IMG/VR virus record: IMGVR_UViG_3300022890_000011
Span: 1 to 64,000 of that record
Source: a virus
Length of the DNA: 64,000 nt
Reading direction: 5' to 3' (one strand)
The notes beneath the pieces are model-generated. The model saw only the letters and a program-made list of their open reading frames with translations, was not told the DNA's origin and made no database searches. The position numbers and the translations under genes are program-made. Below are positions 31,334 to 40,937 of this stretch, piece by piece (position 1 is the first letter of the stretch; the number at the start of each line of letters is the position of its first letter).

Positions 31334-34300
31334 TTAAGATTTTAATTTCATTTTGGGTTTTTTAAGTTCTTCTTCTTCAACTCTTTTAACTTCTATATTT
31401 TTTTGTTTTTCGCTATTTTCAACCAATTTAGTCATTTTGTCGTCAATGTTCTTAACATGGTCAAGCATTTCTTGCATTGGAGATTTTTTAGTTTGAATTT
31501 CTTCTCCGCCTTCAATTACACCTTTAACACCATCACCAATCCATTCAGTTAAATCACCCAACATTGAAGTGTTTCCTTCATCTGATATAGCTTTTATTGA
31601 TGCACTTTTTTCTTCTATCACATTTAAAGTATTTGCTAATGATTCTTGATCAATAACTGAAATTGTTAATAATGATCCTGATAATTTAGATAAATTTTTA
31701 ATTGATTGTGTTTCTAAGTCATTTACTACATCTCCTAATTCTTCTATTGAAGTAGCTAACATTTTAATTCCTAAAGATACATAATACATATTATTAGGAA
31801 TTCCTGATAGAAAGTTTTTAAGAGAATTACCAAGTTTCATTAATTTTTCTGGTGCTGTATCTGGTATTTTATTAAACATTATACCTGCATATGCAATTCC
31901 AAATGATATACTTGTCATAAATGCTAAAATTTCATCTGGTTTATCAACATCAACATATTCATCCATTTCAGCCATTGATTTGGCAAACATTATAATTGTA
32001 TTACCTACACCCTCAGCCCATTCTTTACTAGGAATTTTAGTATCATCAAAAACACCAAATTGTGATAATATTCTACCAGAAAATGCAATTGCAAACGCAA
32101 TACTAGACATAGAAGCAATAACTTCTTCTGGGTCATCAACATCAATAGTTTCATCCATTTCAGCCATTGATTTAGCAAAAATAGAAATTGCACCACCAAC
32201 ACCTTCTGCCCATGATTTACTAGGAACTTTTGTATCATCAAATGAACCAAATTTATTAAATATTCTACCAACTATAATTAAACCAGCGGCTACACTAACC
32301 ATAGAGCCTATAACTTCTTCTGGATCTTCAACATCAAGTGCCTCGTCCATATCTTTAATAGCAGTACTGAAAGATGCTAAAGAACCACCTACACCTTCAG
32401 CCCATTTCTTACTAGGGACTTTTGTGTCATCAAATTTACCACCATATTTATTAAATACATCCCCTGCTGCAATAATAGCTAATGCTATAATTCTTGTTGC
32501 TCCTATAATTTCACCTGGAGTATCTAGTCCCATATCATCAAAAGCTAATAACGCATTTGAAAATGTTGCAACCGCGGTTCCAACACCATCAGCCCATTTT
32601 TTACTAGGGACTTTAGATTCATCGAAAGCACCTCCACTTCTATTAAATACATTTGCAGCGGTTACTAATGCCAATGATATTGTTATAATAAATTTATTTA
32701 AGTCTACTTTACCGCCTCCAAAGAAACCAGAAAGAAGATCTAAATATGTCATTTGAACTAAGACATCAGAGAAAGTTTTAATTGCTAATGAGACACCAGA
32801 AGCCCAGTCTAATGTAGGGTATTTATCATAATTTCCTCCACCTAATATTTTAGAAGCTTCTACAATAGAAGTTGCGACTATTAACATAGCTGCACCACCT
32901 GCCGCCAACATAGCTAAACCAAATCCAAGTGTAGCAAAGATGAAAACTCCTAATAACATCATACCTGTGCCAAATACTAACATTGATAAACCAACACCAC
33001 CAGACCAATCAGCCGACGGATATTTATCATAACTACCTGCTCCTAAAATGTATGAAGTTGCTGTTATAGTAGCAGCAACAATTACAACAGCCAGTGCACC
33101 TAAAGCCAATGCGATAAAACCTGTACCACCACTAGCAAGTATTAATGCACCAAAAACCAATGTTGCACCACCAAATATTAACATAGATAAACCTACACCA
33201 CCAACCCAATCTAATGATGGATATTTTTCATAATTACCAAATGATATTAACCAACTTGATAACATTATTGCAGCAGATACCATTACTACGGCTAATGCCC
33301 CTAGAGCTATATCTTCTAATTTAACTTTTGATTTAGTTATTAATATAATTGTTGGCATCATTGCTAGTGTGGTCACACCAATAACAACACCAGTTAACAT
33401 TACATCAATTGGATTTTTAATTGGAGCTGTTAATTGTAATATCCAAGACGAAACTACAATACCAGCTGCTATTATTGGTAATACGGCAACTGTTAATAAT
33501 ATATCTTTAGGTGTAACTCCTTTTGTACCTTTTTTAGATGTTAGTTTTTTTAATTTTCCGGATTTATCAAATGATTCTAACACTTTATCATCCATAGTTC
33601 CACCTTTTAAAAGCTTGGCTAACATTAAAACGATTATTGCGGCAGGAGCCATTGCTATTGAAGCAAAAATTACATTTTTCATTGTTTCAAATGTCATTGG
33701 TGCAACTGCACTAAGAATATATGATGATAAAACAATCGCGCTTGCAACTATTGGCATTATAGTTGGTAACATCATCAATGATGCAACAGATTTATTGTCT
33801 AATTTTGTATCTTTTAATCCCCATAATATGAGAGCTACCGCTGCTGACATAGTAACACCAACGGCTACAATTGTTAATAATTCCATAAATCCAATAGTAT
33901 CAACCATATTTAAAAAATATGATGAAGCGAGAATTGCGAGTGCCATTATTGGAAAAATTGATGAAACCATAAGAACCTTTTCGTATGTTAAATCTTTTAT
34001 TGAAGCAACTTCAGCAAAAGCTTTTGCTACCGCTAACATACCTATTCCTAAAGCTATAACAGATAACACATCAACCTTGCCTATTAATTTAAAAGCCATA
34101 CCAATTGCTAATACACCACCAGCTATTAAAACTATTGCTGATATTCCTTCTACTATTTTCTTTTTGTTCTTTGTTTCGCCGACAGTTCCAAACATACCGG
34201 TTTCTTTTCTTTCCTTATCTTGTTCGACTGCTTTTTTTATAGTAGAGACATCAGTTTTCATTTCACCAATTTCTTTTGATTCAGAAATTGCTTTTTTAAC

Positions 34301-34468
34301 TTGATCTGTAATATTACTAAAAACTTCTGTGCTTAGTCCTTCAATTAATTTATCACTAACATCAGTTTCACTTCCTTTTGCTTGTTCTTTTAAAAGTTCA
34401 ACTACACTTTCTAATGATTTAGTAAAATTATCTAATTTTTCTACAAATTCTCTATCTATTTTAGCCAT
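31334..34468 (-). CDS. Tape-measure-like large hydrophobic repeat protein, 1044 aa
   Basis: An N-terminal charged coiled-coil (residues 1-105) is followed by about 15-20 hydrophobic segments of membrane type (110-560), then five or six copies of a ~60-residue unit with FDDTKVPSKKWAEGVGG and AEMDExxDVDDPEEVI, and a charged helical C-terminus. Long proteins combining coiled coils and hydrophobic helices in a phage structural block are usually tail tape measures that also form a channel in the host membrane. No lytic domain is visible. An alternative is an inner-virion ejection protein. It follows the internal-protein-like gene by three bases. Confidence 0.5.
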   Translation of the reverse strand: MAKIDREFVEKLDNFTKSLESVVELLKEQAKGSETDVSDKLIEGLSTEVFSNITDQVKKAISESKEIGEMKTDVSTIKKAVEQDKERKETGMFGTVGETKNKKKIVEGISAIVLIAGGVLAIGMAFKLIGKVDVLSVIALGIGMLAVAKAFAEVASIKDLTYEKVLMVSSIFPIMALAILASSYFLNMVDTIGFMELLTIVAVGVTMSAAVALILWGLKDTKLDNKSVASLMMLPTIMPIVASAIVLSSYILSAVAPMTFETMKNVIFASIAMAPAAIIVLMLAKLLKGGTMDDKVLESFDKSGKLKKLTSKKGTKGVTPKDILLTVAVLPIIAAGIVVSSWILQLTAPIKNPIDVMLTGVVIGVTTLAMMPTIILITKSKVKLEDIALGALAVVMVSAAIMLSSWLISFGNYEKYPSLDWVGGVGLSMLIFGGATLVFGALILASGGTGFIALALGALAVVIVAATITATSYILGAGSYDKYPSADWSGGVGLSMLVFGTGMMLLGVFIFATLGFGLAMLAAGGAAMLIVATSIVEASKILGGGNYDKYPTLDWASGVSLAIKTFSDVLVQMTYLDLLSGFFGGGKVDLNKFIITISLALVTAANVFNRSGGAFDESKVPSKKWADGVGTAVATFSNALLAFDDMGLDTPGEIIGATRIIALAIIAAGDVFNKYGGKFDDTKVPSKKWAEGVGGSLASFSTAIKDMDEALDVEDPEEVIGSMVSVAAGLIIVGRIFNKFGSFDDTKVPSKSWAEGVGGAISIFAKSMAEMDETIDVDDPEEVIASMSSIAFAIAFSGRILSQFGVFDDTKIPSKEWAEGVGNTIIMFAKSMAEMDEYVDVDKPDEILAFMTSISFGIAYAGIMFNKIPDTAPEKLMKLGNSLKNFLSGIPNNMYYVSLGIKMLATSIEELGDVVNDLETQSIKNLSKLSGSLLTISVIDQESLANTLNVIEEKSASIKAISDEGNTSMLGDLTEWIGDGVKGVIEGGEEIQTKKSPMQEMLDHVKNIDDKMTKLVENSEKQKNIEVKRVEEEELKKPKMKLKS

Positions 34469-34471
34469 TTA

Positions 34472-34846
34472 TTATTTCTCATTATCTTTTGTTATATCTT
34501 CTTGTTCTTCTTTTGCAGTACCAATTATTTTATCAAAGTCTTCGATATCTTGTTCAAGTTCATCCATTTTAGGTTCAATATCTTCAGAATCTATACCTTT
34601 TTGAAAGTCTTGTTTAATATCTTTTGTTGTGTCTTCGATTTTTTTACCTTGATCTTCAATTAAATCTGTACTATTTTTTAATTGATCTAATTTATCAGAA
34701 GTTGTATCTGGTTCAACATTTTCAATTTCTTCTGTTTCTTTTGATTTAGATTTTTGTTCTTCTTGATGTTTTTGAATTTTATTAGATAATTCACTTTTGA
34801 ATTCATCTGCGCTTTGTTCATTTAAGAATTCTATATAGGTTTTCAT
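34472..34846 (-). CDS. T4 internal-protein-like coiled coil with capsid-targeting N-terminus
   Basis: The 124-aa protein begins MKTYIEFLNEQSADEF. As I recall it, the T4 internal protein targeting sequence is MKTYQEFIAE, so eight of the ten positions are the same or similar, and LNE is a fitting cleavage site. The rest is a highly charged, low-complexity coiled coil (EEQKSKSKETEEIENVEPD) with no fold signature. Such a composition suits a scaffold core or internal head protein. It carries an upstream TTAATATATAG motif and is followed directly by the tape-measure-like gene. Confidence 0.7.
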   Translation of the reverse strand: MKTYIEFLNEQSADEFKSELSNKIQKHQEEQKSKSKETEEIENVEPDTTSDKLDQLKNSTDLIEDQGKKIEDTTKDIKQDFQKGIDSEDIEPKMDELEQDIEDFDKIIGTAKEEQEDITKDNEK

Positions 34847-34867
34847 ACTTGTTTATAGATTTGAAAC

Positions 34868-34877
34868 TATATATTAA
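34868..34877 (-). promoter_or_regulatory. TTAATATATA motif upstream of internal-protein-like gene
   Basis: Exact copy followed by G on the minus strand, 21 nt upstream of ATG 34846. Confidence 0.55.
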
Positions 34878-34953
34878 AATTAATAATTTAAAAAGAAAGA
34901 TTTTTTATTTAAAAAAATTTTCTTATATTAGGTTGAATTTAAAAAATATAAAT

Positions 34954-35469
34954 ATGAAGCAATCAATTTTATCATTTTACACTTTGGCAATTCTTTTTGG
35001 TTTTTTATTAACTATGGCATTACATTCATGTATTATACCACAATCAGAAGTTGGTGAGAAATTAGATGGTACACATAATTTAAAACAAACATCAGATGGT
35101 TATTATACCTATACTTTCACTAAAGTAGATGATTCGTATGAAATAAATAAAATAAACTTTTTCTGGAAAGATAGTTCTAATACTAATGTTATGACTAGAT
35201 TAAGACAAAGTGATATAAGAATTGAGTTGAATGATACTATTGAAACACCAATGGTTAAATTTAGATGGAATAGCGGTAGTTATGATAATAATTTAGAGAG
35301 ACTTGAAAACCATATTGTATATGCATTAATTATATGTAATGATGAATCGTTACCTGTGATGATTAATAAAATATCTAAATCAAAATATTTAGATTTAATA
35401 AAGGAACCTGAATTATTCTATGAAGCAGATTCAATTTCTAATGAAAAAGAAAATATAATTGAACTGTAA
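34954..35469 (+). CDS. Putative lipoprotein or membrane-anchored secreted protein, 171 aa
   Basis: The open frame begins at 34849, but ATG 34954 gives MKQSILSFYTLAILFGFLLTM-ALHSC. This is a classic signal peptide ending in a lipobox-like LHSC, so the mature protein would start at Cys with a lipid anchor. The mature part is beta-rich and has no known domain. Phage lipoproteins often block superinfection or act in lysis. The lipobox lacks the preferred small residue at -3, so an uncleaved anchor is also possible. Confidence 0.6.
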   Translation: MKQSILSFYTLAILFGFLLTMALHSCIIPQSEVGEKLDGTHNLKQTSDGYYTYTFTKVDDSYEINKINFFWKDSSNTNVMTRLRQSDIRIELNDTIETPMVKFRWNSGSYDNNLERLENHIVYALIICNDESLPVMINKISKSKYLDLIKEPELFYEADSISNEKENIIEL

Positions 35470-35544
35470 ATTACAGAGATAAATTTTTATTTTTTGAAGA
35501 AATTTAGTATATTGATTTAAATAAACCACTAAAAAACAAAAATT

Positions 35545-36207
35545 ATGATAGATTTTAAAGAAATATTTGAAAAAATAGAAAAGAACGAAATGGTTGATAT
35601 TTACTTAGTTGAATCAACTCTGAATTATTTTATAGCTATTGAAGATTATAAAAAATGTATGGTTATTCAAAATCACATTAATTCTAAAGTTAACTCTGGT
35701 TATACAAACGACGAATATGAAATGATTAGAGAAATTGACGAACATAATAAGAAAATTGAATGGTTGGACAAAGAATTTGAAAAATCTTTAAATGGTGAAA
35801 AGGAAAAATATATTGGAAAACCAGGTAGTGAATTGTTTAAATTACATGAAATGATGTATAATTCATTGAGAGATTCTTCAACGAATAAGATTAAAAAATT
35901 ACAATCAAAATTAGATGGTACATTTGATTTTGAAGACGAAAAAAGAAAAGGTAAAGAAACAATGAAAGACTTTTTTGTTAAATGTAAAGGTATGTTAAAC
36001 GAAGAATTTGATAGAAATGTACGTGATTTGTCAAAGAATATACAAAAAGAAAAAGATGATATTGAAACTTTAGAAAAAAGTAAAACGGGAGACAAAAATC
36101 TTGATAGATTGTTAGATGAACATGTATCATCAATTAGAAAAAAGAAAGTTAAACTTGAAGAAGAGTTGTTAGAAATACAAACAATGAAAAATAAAATAAA
36201 CGAATAA
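35545..36207 (+). CDS. Coiled-coil protein, 220 aa
   Basis: No family is firmly recognised. Residues 25-48 (LNYFIAIEDYKKCMVIQNHIN) resemble the UVR helical hairpin of UvrB/UvrC and other proteins. The rest is long charged coiled coil (60-80 and 140-220). It would be cytoplasmic and elongated. It ends directly in a bidirectional terminator. The gene stands alone on the plus strand between minus-strand structural genes. Confidence 0.65.
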   Translation: MIDFKEIFEKIEKNEMVDIYLVESTLNYFIAIEDYKKCMVIQNHINSKVNSGYTNDEYEMIREIDEHNKKIEWLDKEFEKSLNGEKEKYIGKPGSELFKLHEMMYNSLRDSSTNKIKKLQSKLDGTFDFEDEKRKGKETMKDFFVKCKGMLNEEFDRNVRDLSKNIQKEKDDIETLEKSKTGDKNLDRLLDEHVSSIRKKKVKLEEELLEIQTMKNKINE

Positions 36208-36233
36208 AAAAAGAGAGTTTGACTCTCTTTTTT
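36206..36233. terminator. Bidirectional rho-independent terminator
   Basis: AAAAAAGAGAGT, a 3-nt loop, then ACTCTCTTTTTT. The A and T tracts on both sides allow termination of the coiled-coil gene on the plus strand and of the 250-aa gene on the minus strand. Confidence 0.8.
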
Positions 36234-36236
36234 GTT

Positions 36237-36989
36237 TTATTGTTGAGTTTTTATTCCTTGTGGTGTTGTTATTTGTTGTCCTTGTGTTAATTGTTTAGTT
36301 TGTGATTGAACTTGTTGTGATTGAACTCGAACAGTACTTGATTCTTTTGCTATATCCTTAATTTTAGAAAAAATATCACTTTCTTGTGTTTGTTGTGAAT
36401 CTTTAACTGGTAAATCAACATATTGATACAAACTCTTCCAATTTATTCCTATAATACTACCACCAAATGGTTTAAGTGAATTTTTATATGGTTTTCCTTG
36501 AACAGTATTTTCATCAACATCTTGTCCCTGTATATCTAAATTTGTTAATTCAATAATACTTCTATCACCATCTTGATTTTGGTATATGTATGAATTACCA
36601 ACTTTTAGTATATTTTTCCCGGTGCATTGTTTAGGTTGTGATAATTGATCTTTACTTCTACCGACAGGCCCGTTAATTTTACCTTCTTTATTTTTATATT
36701 TCAATTGATAAATATCACCATCAATTTTAACAAGCAATGCTGTAACTTTCATACCCTTATTTTTATAAGTATATAAATTACCTTCTTTAAATTCACTTGT
36801 AGTTGCAGGTAATGTTTGAGTTTGTGGTTGTGATTTTATAGGTAATGTTTGACCCCCTTTATTAATATGTTCTTGTCTTTTAGCTATATTTACTTGTGAT
36901 TGTGACGCACCACTTTTTCCTGATGCTATCTGTGATGTAGCTTCTTTAGCACCTGTATTTTCTTTAATAAAATTACTAAATTTTTTCAT
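36237..36989 (-). CDS. Tagged probable inner-virion protein, 250 aa
   Basis: Begins MKKFSNFIKENTGAKEA, a close match to a T4-type capsid-targeting sequence with a possible cut after IKE. The region after it is Gln/Ser-rich and disordered. Two beta domains follow: FKEGNLYTYKNKGMKVTALLVKIDGD (68-93) and VGNSYIYQNQDGDRSIIEL (130-150). The tail is again Gln-rich. No enzymatic motif. It shares a strand and a 5-nt gap with the 840-aa gene upstream, suggesting an inner-head module. Confidence 0.65.
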   Translation of the reverse strand: MKKFSNFIKENTGAKEATSQIASGKSGASQSQVNIAKRQEHINKGGQTLPIKSQPQTQTLPATTSEFKEGNLYTYKNKGMKVTALLVKIDGDIYQLKYKNKEGKINGPVGRSKDQLSQPKQCTGKNILKVGNSYIYQNQDGDRSIIELTNLDIQGQDVDENTVQGKPYKNSLKPFGGSIIGINWKSLYQYVDLPVKDSQQTQESDIFSKIKDIAKESSTVRVQSQQVQSQTKQLTQGQQITTPQGIKTQQ

Positions 36990-36994
36990 ATTTT

Positions 36995-39517
36995 TTATTT
37001 ATTTGGTTTATATCCATAAGAATCACCAGCATTTATTTTTTTACCATTTAGTGCGTCTTTTAAATAAATAGAGGAAGAATTTATTATCATTCTTCTCAAA
37101 TCCTCCTCATCCCATGGACTTGTAAAGTCATTGTCTCCTGGTGAAGTTTTATATACTGGACAACTTCTAAAATTAAAAATATTACCTTTTTCACCAATAG
37201 AAATAAGTTTTATATATTCATCAACAGTGACATATTTACCATTACTAAAAACACCAATGTTATCTTTATTTATAACTATTGTGTCTTTTTCATCTTTGTT
37301 AACTTTAGCTTTTTGATATGTTTTGTTAATTTTTATTAAGATTGATCCTTGACCACCAACACCAGCATTTTTATCTATAGAAGTTTTATTAATGAAAACA
37401 ACATAAATATTATCTTTAAAGTCATTTGAACCAAATTTAAAATAATTAGAAGCATAAATTTTAAATTCATTTTCACTATTATCAGAATTGTATTTGTCAT
37501 TGTAATAGTATTTAGAAAGAAAATTTATTGGATTTTCACCTTTTTTTACTTCTTTTAATTTTTTAAAATCAATAAAACCTTCAATTAAAAAACAAATATT
37601 TTCCTTTTTACCAAAAATACTTTGGCTATCATCAGTTGGTGACATTAATCTACCAACTACCCCGTAATTATCAAGGGCTATTATATATGTAGAATCCATA
37701 CTTTTTGTATTTGCATTCTCCGTAACATGAAAAACATCACTTATTATATCAGAATTTTTATCTACATCTACAACATCCATACTTCCTGATGCATTAGTAA
37801 CATTTGGATTTGTATAATCTTCTTTTGCAAACATAGCAGATTCACCATTATATATTGAGAAAGGATTAACATCTTTCCATGTTAAATAATTTTGAAATAA
37901 TTGTCCAATATTTCTAATTAATGTTTTCCATTTTTTTTCTAATTTTTCTCTATCTCTAGGTTTAACTGTGAAATTTTGTCTTACATTTGGTTCATATCCT
38001 TCTCTTCTTTTATTTACAAATGTGCTTTTGTTGTCATATAACAGTAAAGCAGCTTCTTGTATTTCAGCAATTTTTATTTTATTTAATTCATTTTTTGAAG
38101 CATGTTCCTGTGGAGTTGGTGAGACATTTCGTAGACCATTAAATTTTTCTAAAACTTTCTTGTCACTTAATAATGCAGCATTTAAATTACTAAATTCTGA
38201 TTTTGGTAAAGAATCACCTAATATTTCACCAAGTCTATTTCCTTTACTAAATAATTTTTTAGCAATTTTAGATTGTTTTTTAGAACCTTCTACTTTAATG
38301 TCTTTAGCCTCTAGAATAAGAGATTCATTTTGTTGTGAATTAATTACATCGTCTATTTTTTCTATAATTCCTTTAAATTTATCATCACTATAATTAACAT
38401 CAAATCCAAATTGATCATTAACATATTTCTTAAGTTCATCTATATTTTTATAATCACCTTTAAGATCTTTATATTCTTTTAATTTGTTTTTAATAGTATT
38501 TCTAAAATTAGAATATATTGATTTTAACCATTCTTTATTTGTATCATCATTAAAATATTGTGTATTACTAATAATTTTAGAAATACTTTTTTCTATTATG
38601 AATCGTGAACATTTCAACAAGTACATATTTTGTGCTGATTGATCTGCAACTACTAAATTTGATATTTCTTTAGTAAATTCTTCTGTTATTTTTTTAATAA
38701 AGTTATATTGTGGTTGTACTTGTTGTACTTGTTGTTGATTTTGTGATTCATATTTTGTAGTACTAAATAAATCTAAATGATTACAACTATAAAGTCTATT
38801 TAGTGTTAAATTAATCCAACTTAACGCTTTTTGGTCATTTGGTTTCATCACTTTAAAATCTGGTTCATCAATCATTTCTTTAATATCTTCAGGTTTAGTT
38901 TCATTAATGTTTATAGAAGATACATTTTTTATGTAAATATCTTCAATTTTATCTGATTTTTGTTTTAAAATATCTACATTATATAAATTGTATTCTTCTG
39001 GTATCTTTATATCTGTTTTATAATCAAATGAAGTTGTATCACCTCCAGATAATAAAAATAGTCCGTATGCTATACTAAAATCTGAAGCAATATCATTTAT
39101 ATCATAAATATCATTTTTAGTAAACATTTTATTTTTAATAAATAATTGAATTTTTTCAGTTAAAGCTTTTTCAGCTTCTTTAAATGTTGATATAGCTTGT
39201 TCCATCGTTTCTTTTTCATCTTTCATTAAACCTTCTATAGTATTAACACCAGCTTTTAAGAATGTTCTAAATATAGCAGCCAAATATTCATTCTCTAATT
39301 GTCTTGAATACATAACCAATGTAGCAGTATGTTTTTTTCTTTTCATAAAACTAAAAACAGAATTAATAGCTCTACCTACCAATGATTCACTAAACCCAGT
39401 TTTATTACTGAAATCTAAAGTTTCGAATAATTTATGATCTTCATATAAATCTTCATATGAAGATTTATTTTCATAGACTTTTTTAAATTCTTTTGATGTA
39501 AAAAGGTTTTTTAACAT
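36995..39517 (-). CDS. Large probable virion protein, 840 aa
   Basis: Unrecognised. A helical N-terminal half (VGRAINSVFSFMKRKKHTATLV, long charged helices to 430) is followed by NESLILEAKDIKVEG near residue 400. That piece closely resembles the junction seen in tagged genes (FLLEAT) and could be an internal prohead-protease site. The C-terminal half is alpha/beta, with ICFLIEGFIDFKKLKEV and NIYVVFINKTSIDKN. Size, neighbourhood and lack of enzymatic motifs suggest a structural or ejected internal protein. Processing into two parts is an inference that peptide mapping could test. Confidence 0.6.
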   Translation of the reverse strand: MLKNLFTSKEFKKVYENKSSYEDLYEDHKLFETLDFSNKTGFSESLVGRAINSVFSFMKRKKHTATLVMYSRQLENEYLAAIFRTFLKAGVNTIEGLMKDEKETMEQAISTFKEAEKALTEKIQLFIKNKMFTKNDIYDINDIASDFSIAYGLFLLSGGDTTSFDYKTDIKIPEEYNLYNVDILKQKSDKIEDIYIKNVSSININETKPEDIKEMIDEPDFKVMKPNDQKALSWINLTLNRLYSCNHLDLFSTTKYESQNQQQVQQVQPQYNFIKKITEEFTKEISNLVVADQSAQNMYLLKCSRFIIEKSISKIISNTQYFNDDTNKEWLKSIYSNFRNTIKNKLKEYKDLKGDYKNIDELKKYVNDQFGFDVNYSDDKFKGIIEKIDDVINSQQNESLILEAKDIKVEGSKKQSKIAKKLFSKGNRLGEILGDSLPKSEFSNLNAALLSDKKVLEKFNGLRNVSPTPQEHASKNELNKIKIAEIQEAALLLYDNKSTFVNKRREGYEPNVRQNFTVKPRDREKLEKKWKTLIRNIGQLFQNYLTWKDVNPFSIYNGESAMFAKEDYTNPNVTNASGSMDVVDVDKNSDIISDVFHVTENANTKSMDSTYIIALDNYGVVGRLMSPTDDSQSIFGKKENICFLIEGFIDFKKLKEVKKGENPINFLSKYYYNDKYNSDNSENEFKIYASNYFKFGSNDFKDNIYVVFINKTSIDKNAGVGGQGSILIKINKTYQKAKVNKDEKDTIVINKDNIGVFSNGKYVTVDEYIKLISIGEKGNIFNFRSCPVYKTSPGDNDFTSPWDEEDLRRMIINSSSIYLKDALNGKKINAGDSYGYKPNK

Positions 39518-39519
39518 TA

Positions 39520-39906
39520 CTATTTAATTTTTTTTAGTCTGATACCAGTATATTCATACTTTTTATCATTTATTCTAAATCCATCTTCCTCGTATTCAAT
39601 AGGATTGCCATTTGTAAAAATGATTTTACCATTTTTTAATATTTGGCAAGACTTATTTTTAAAAAGATATTCTTGTAATATTTCTTTTGGTGATTTGGAT
39701 ATTATTTCTGTATTGGAAACCCCTTGTTTTTTATCAACCTTAACAATTTTTTCAACATTCTCTACAATCTTTTCTTCTTTTAAAACAGGTTTATAACCTT
39801 TCTTTTTAGCAGTTACTGGTAATAAACTTACTTTTTCTCCTTTATCATTTAAATATAAGTATGTCGTTTTACCTGATTTTGTTGGTTTTCCTTCGATTAG
39901 TTTCAT
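39520..39906 (-). CDS. Hypothetical basic protein, 128 aa
   Basis: Unrecognised. MKLIEGKPTKSGKTTYLYLNDKGEKVSLLPV suggests an N-terminal beta hairpin domain. It is followed by a lysine/valine-rich linker (EEKIVENVEKIVKVDKKQG), a helix KEILQEYLFK, and a C-terminal beta segment. It is two bases upstream of the 840-aa gene, so the pair is probably expressed together; a chaperone or assembly factor is conceivable. Confidence 0.6.
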   Translation of the reverse strand: MKLIEGKPTKSGKTTYLYLNDKGEKVSLLPVTAKKKGYKPVLKEEKIVENVEKIVKVDKKQGVSNTEIISKSPKEILQEYLFKNKSCQILKNGKIIFTNGNPIEYEEDGFRINDKKYEYTGIRLKKIK

Positions 39907-39911
39907 AGTTT

Positions 39912-40058
39912 TTAGTTTAATTCTTTATCTGATACGTCTTTGATTAATTCTCCTTCATCTTCGTATTCAATAACTTCTTTTAAGATAGGTGCATCTTCGC
40001 TTTTCTTTTTAAGTAGTTCTTTTTTCTCTTTCTTTTTTTTCTTCTTATTATCATTCAT
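39912..40058 (-). CDS. Small lysine-rich ORF, 48 aa
   Basis: ATG 40058 opens a frame MNDNKKKKKKEKKELLKKKSED followed by an acidic second half (VIEYEDEGELIKDVSDKELN). Half strongly basic and half acidic, it fits an unstructured binding peptide. It lies five bases before the 128-aa gene, in a gap otherwise without genes, which supports a real gene. It is low-complexity, so caution is needed. Confidence 0.5.
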   Translation of the reverse strand: MNDNKKKKKKEKKELLKKKSEDAPILKEVIEYEDEGELIKDVSDKELN

Positions 40059-40130
40059 AACTTAATTTCATTTTTTTCTATATATTAAAATACTATGTCG
40101 GATTTTTTAATTTAAAATGAAAATTATATG

Positions 40131-40140
40131 TTAATATATA
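40131..40140 (+). promoter_or_regulatory. TTAATATATA motif upstream of 257-aa gene
   Basis: Exact copy followed by G, 22 nt upstream of ATG 40163. This spacing supports 40163 over an out-of-frame ATG at 40151. Confidence 0.5.
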
Positions 40141-40162
40141 GTGATATAAAATGAAATGAAAA

Positions 40163-40936
40163 ATGAAAAGATTACTCAGCTACGATAGATTCAATTTTGT
40201 TAAAGAACATATGATTACTGAAGATACTGAATTTAACCAGTATCAATTCGGTGTTGGTAATGCAAGTCCGTTGGGACCAGGTTATGGTTTTGCTGTTGAT
40301 CCAAGTTTGGGTATTTATACTGACCGAGATAGCCCATATACCGATTACTACTCTAGAACTTCAGGCTTAGTTAAAGATTTAATGGATGTTATTGATTATA
40401 CTAGAGGTAGCAAGGCCATGTCAGATGTTAAGTTTGATTATTTCATTGATGATATTTCAAAATATGAAAATATGAAAATATTAAGAATAAATGAAAATGG
40501 TAGTGGTTGGATGGATATTTTTATATCTTTTGATTTTGATGGTCAAGATTTTTTTGGTGTTTATAAAGATTTTAATAAACCATATATGAAACCAGTTTTA
40601 GAAAGTGAAATTATTTCTGGTAGACATTATGACTATATGGATAAAGAATATTATTTAAAATTAGATAATTATTTATTTAAAATATTAGAAAATTGGTTCT
40701 CACCTAAGAAAGGATTTTATAAGAATCATAAAGAATTATTACCAGTAAGAGATTCAATGGGACAAGAATATGATATTAAAAAAAATAAAGTTATTGAAAT
40801 TGTTGGTCAATATACAGACGAGAATTCAAAACAATATTTAGAAATGAAAATTGACGGTGAATTGTTTAGATTGGCTGGAAATAAATATTTTTATTTTAAT
40901 TACTGGTTTGAAGCCCTTCCAAAATTTGAATTATAA
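40163..40936 (+). CDS. Hypothetical, possibly tagged virion protein, 257 aa
   Basis: Begins MKRLLSYDRFNFVKEHM, a longer variant of the N-terminal tag with VKE as a possible cut site. A glycine-, proline- and tyrosine-rich stretch (GVGNASPLGPGYGFAVDPSLG) follows, and then an alpha/beta body with many aromatic residues. No family recognised. It is the first gene of a short plus-strand pair; the second member bears both tags. Confidence 0.65.
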   Translation: MKRLLSYDRFNFVKEHMITEDTEFNQYQFGVGNASPLGPGYGFAVDPSLGIYTDRDSPYTDYYSRTSGLVKDLMDVIDYTRGSKAMSDVKFDYFIDDISKYENMKILRINENGSGWMDIFISFDFDGQDFFGVYKDFNKPYMKPVLESEIISGRHYDYMDKEYYLKLDNYLFKILENWFSPKKGFYKNHKELLPVRDSMGQEYDIKKNKVIEIVGQYTDENSKQYLEMKIDGELFRLAGNKYFYFNYWFEALPKFEL

Positions 40937-40937
40937 T

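Noticed and set aside
31980-32756. 258-aa open frame on the plus strand inside the tape-measure-like gene
   Set aside because: Its repeated SAHxLLGTFVSS pattern is the antisense image of the WAEGVGG/DDTKVPSK units.
33369-34304. 311-aa open frame on the plus strand inside the tape-measure-like gene
   Set aside because: It is exactly antisense to a long, compositionally coherent protein with internal repeats. The long antisense frame follows from biased codons of hydrophobic segments.
37968-38393. 141-aa plus-strand frame inside the 840-aa gene
   Set aside because: Antisense shadow; the minus-strand frame is continuous and lies in an ordered operon.
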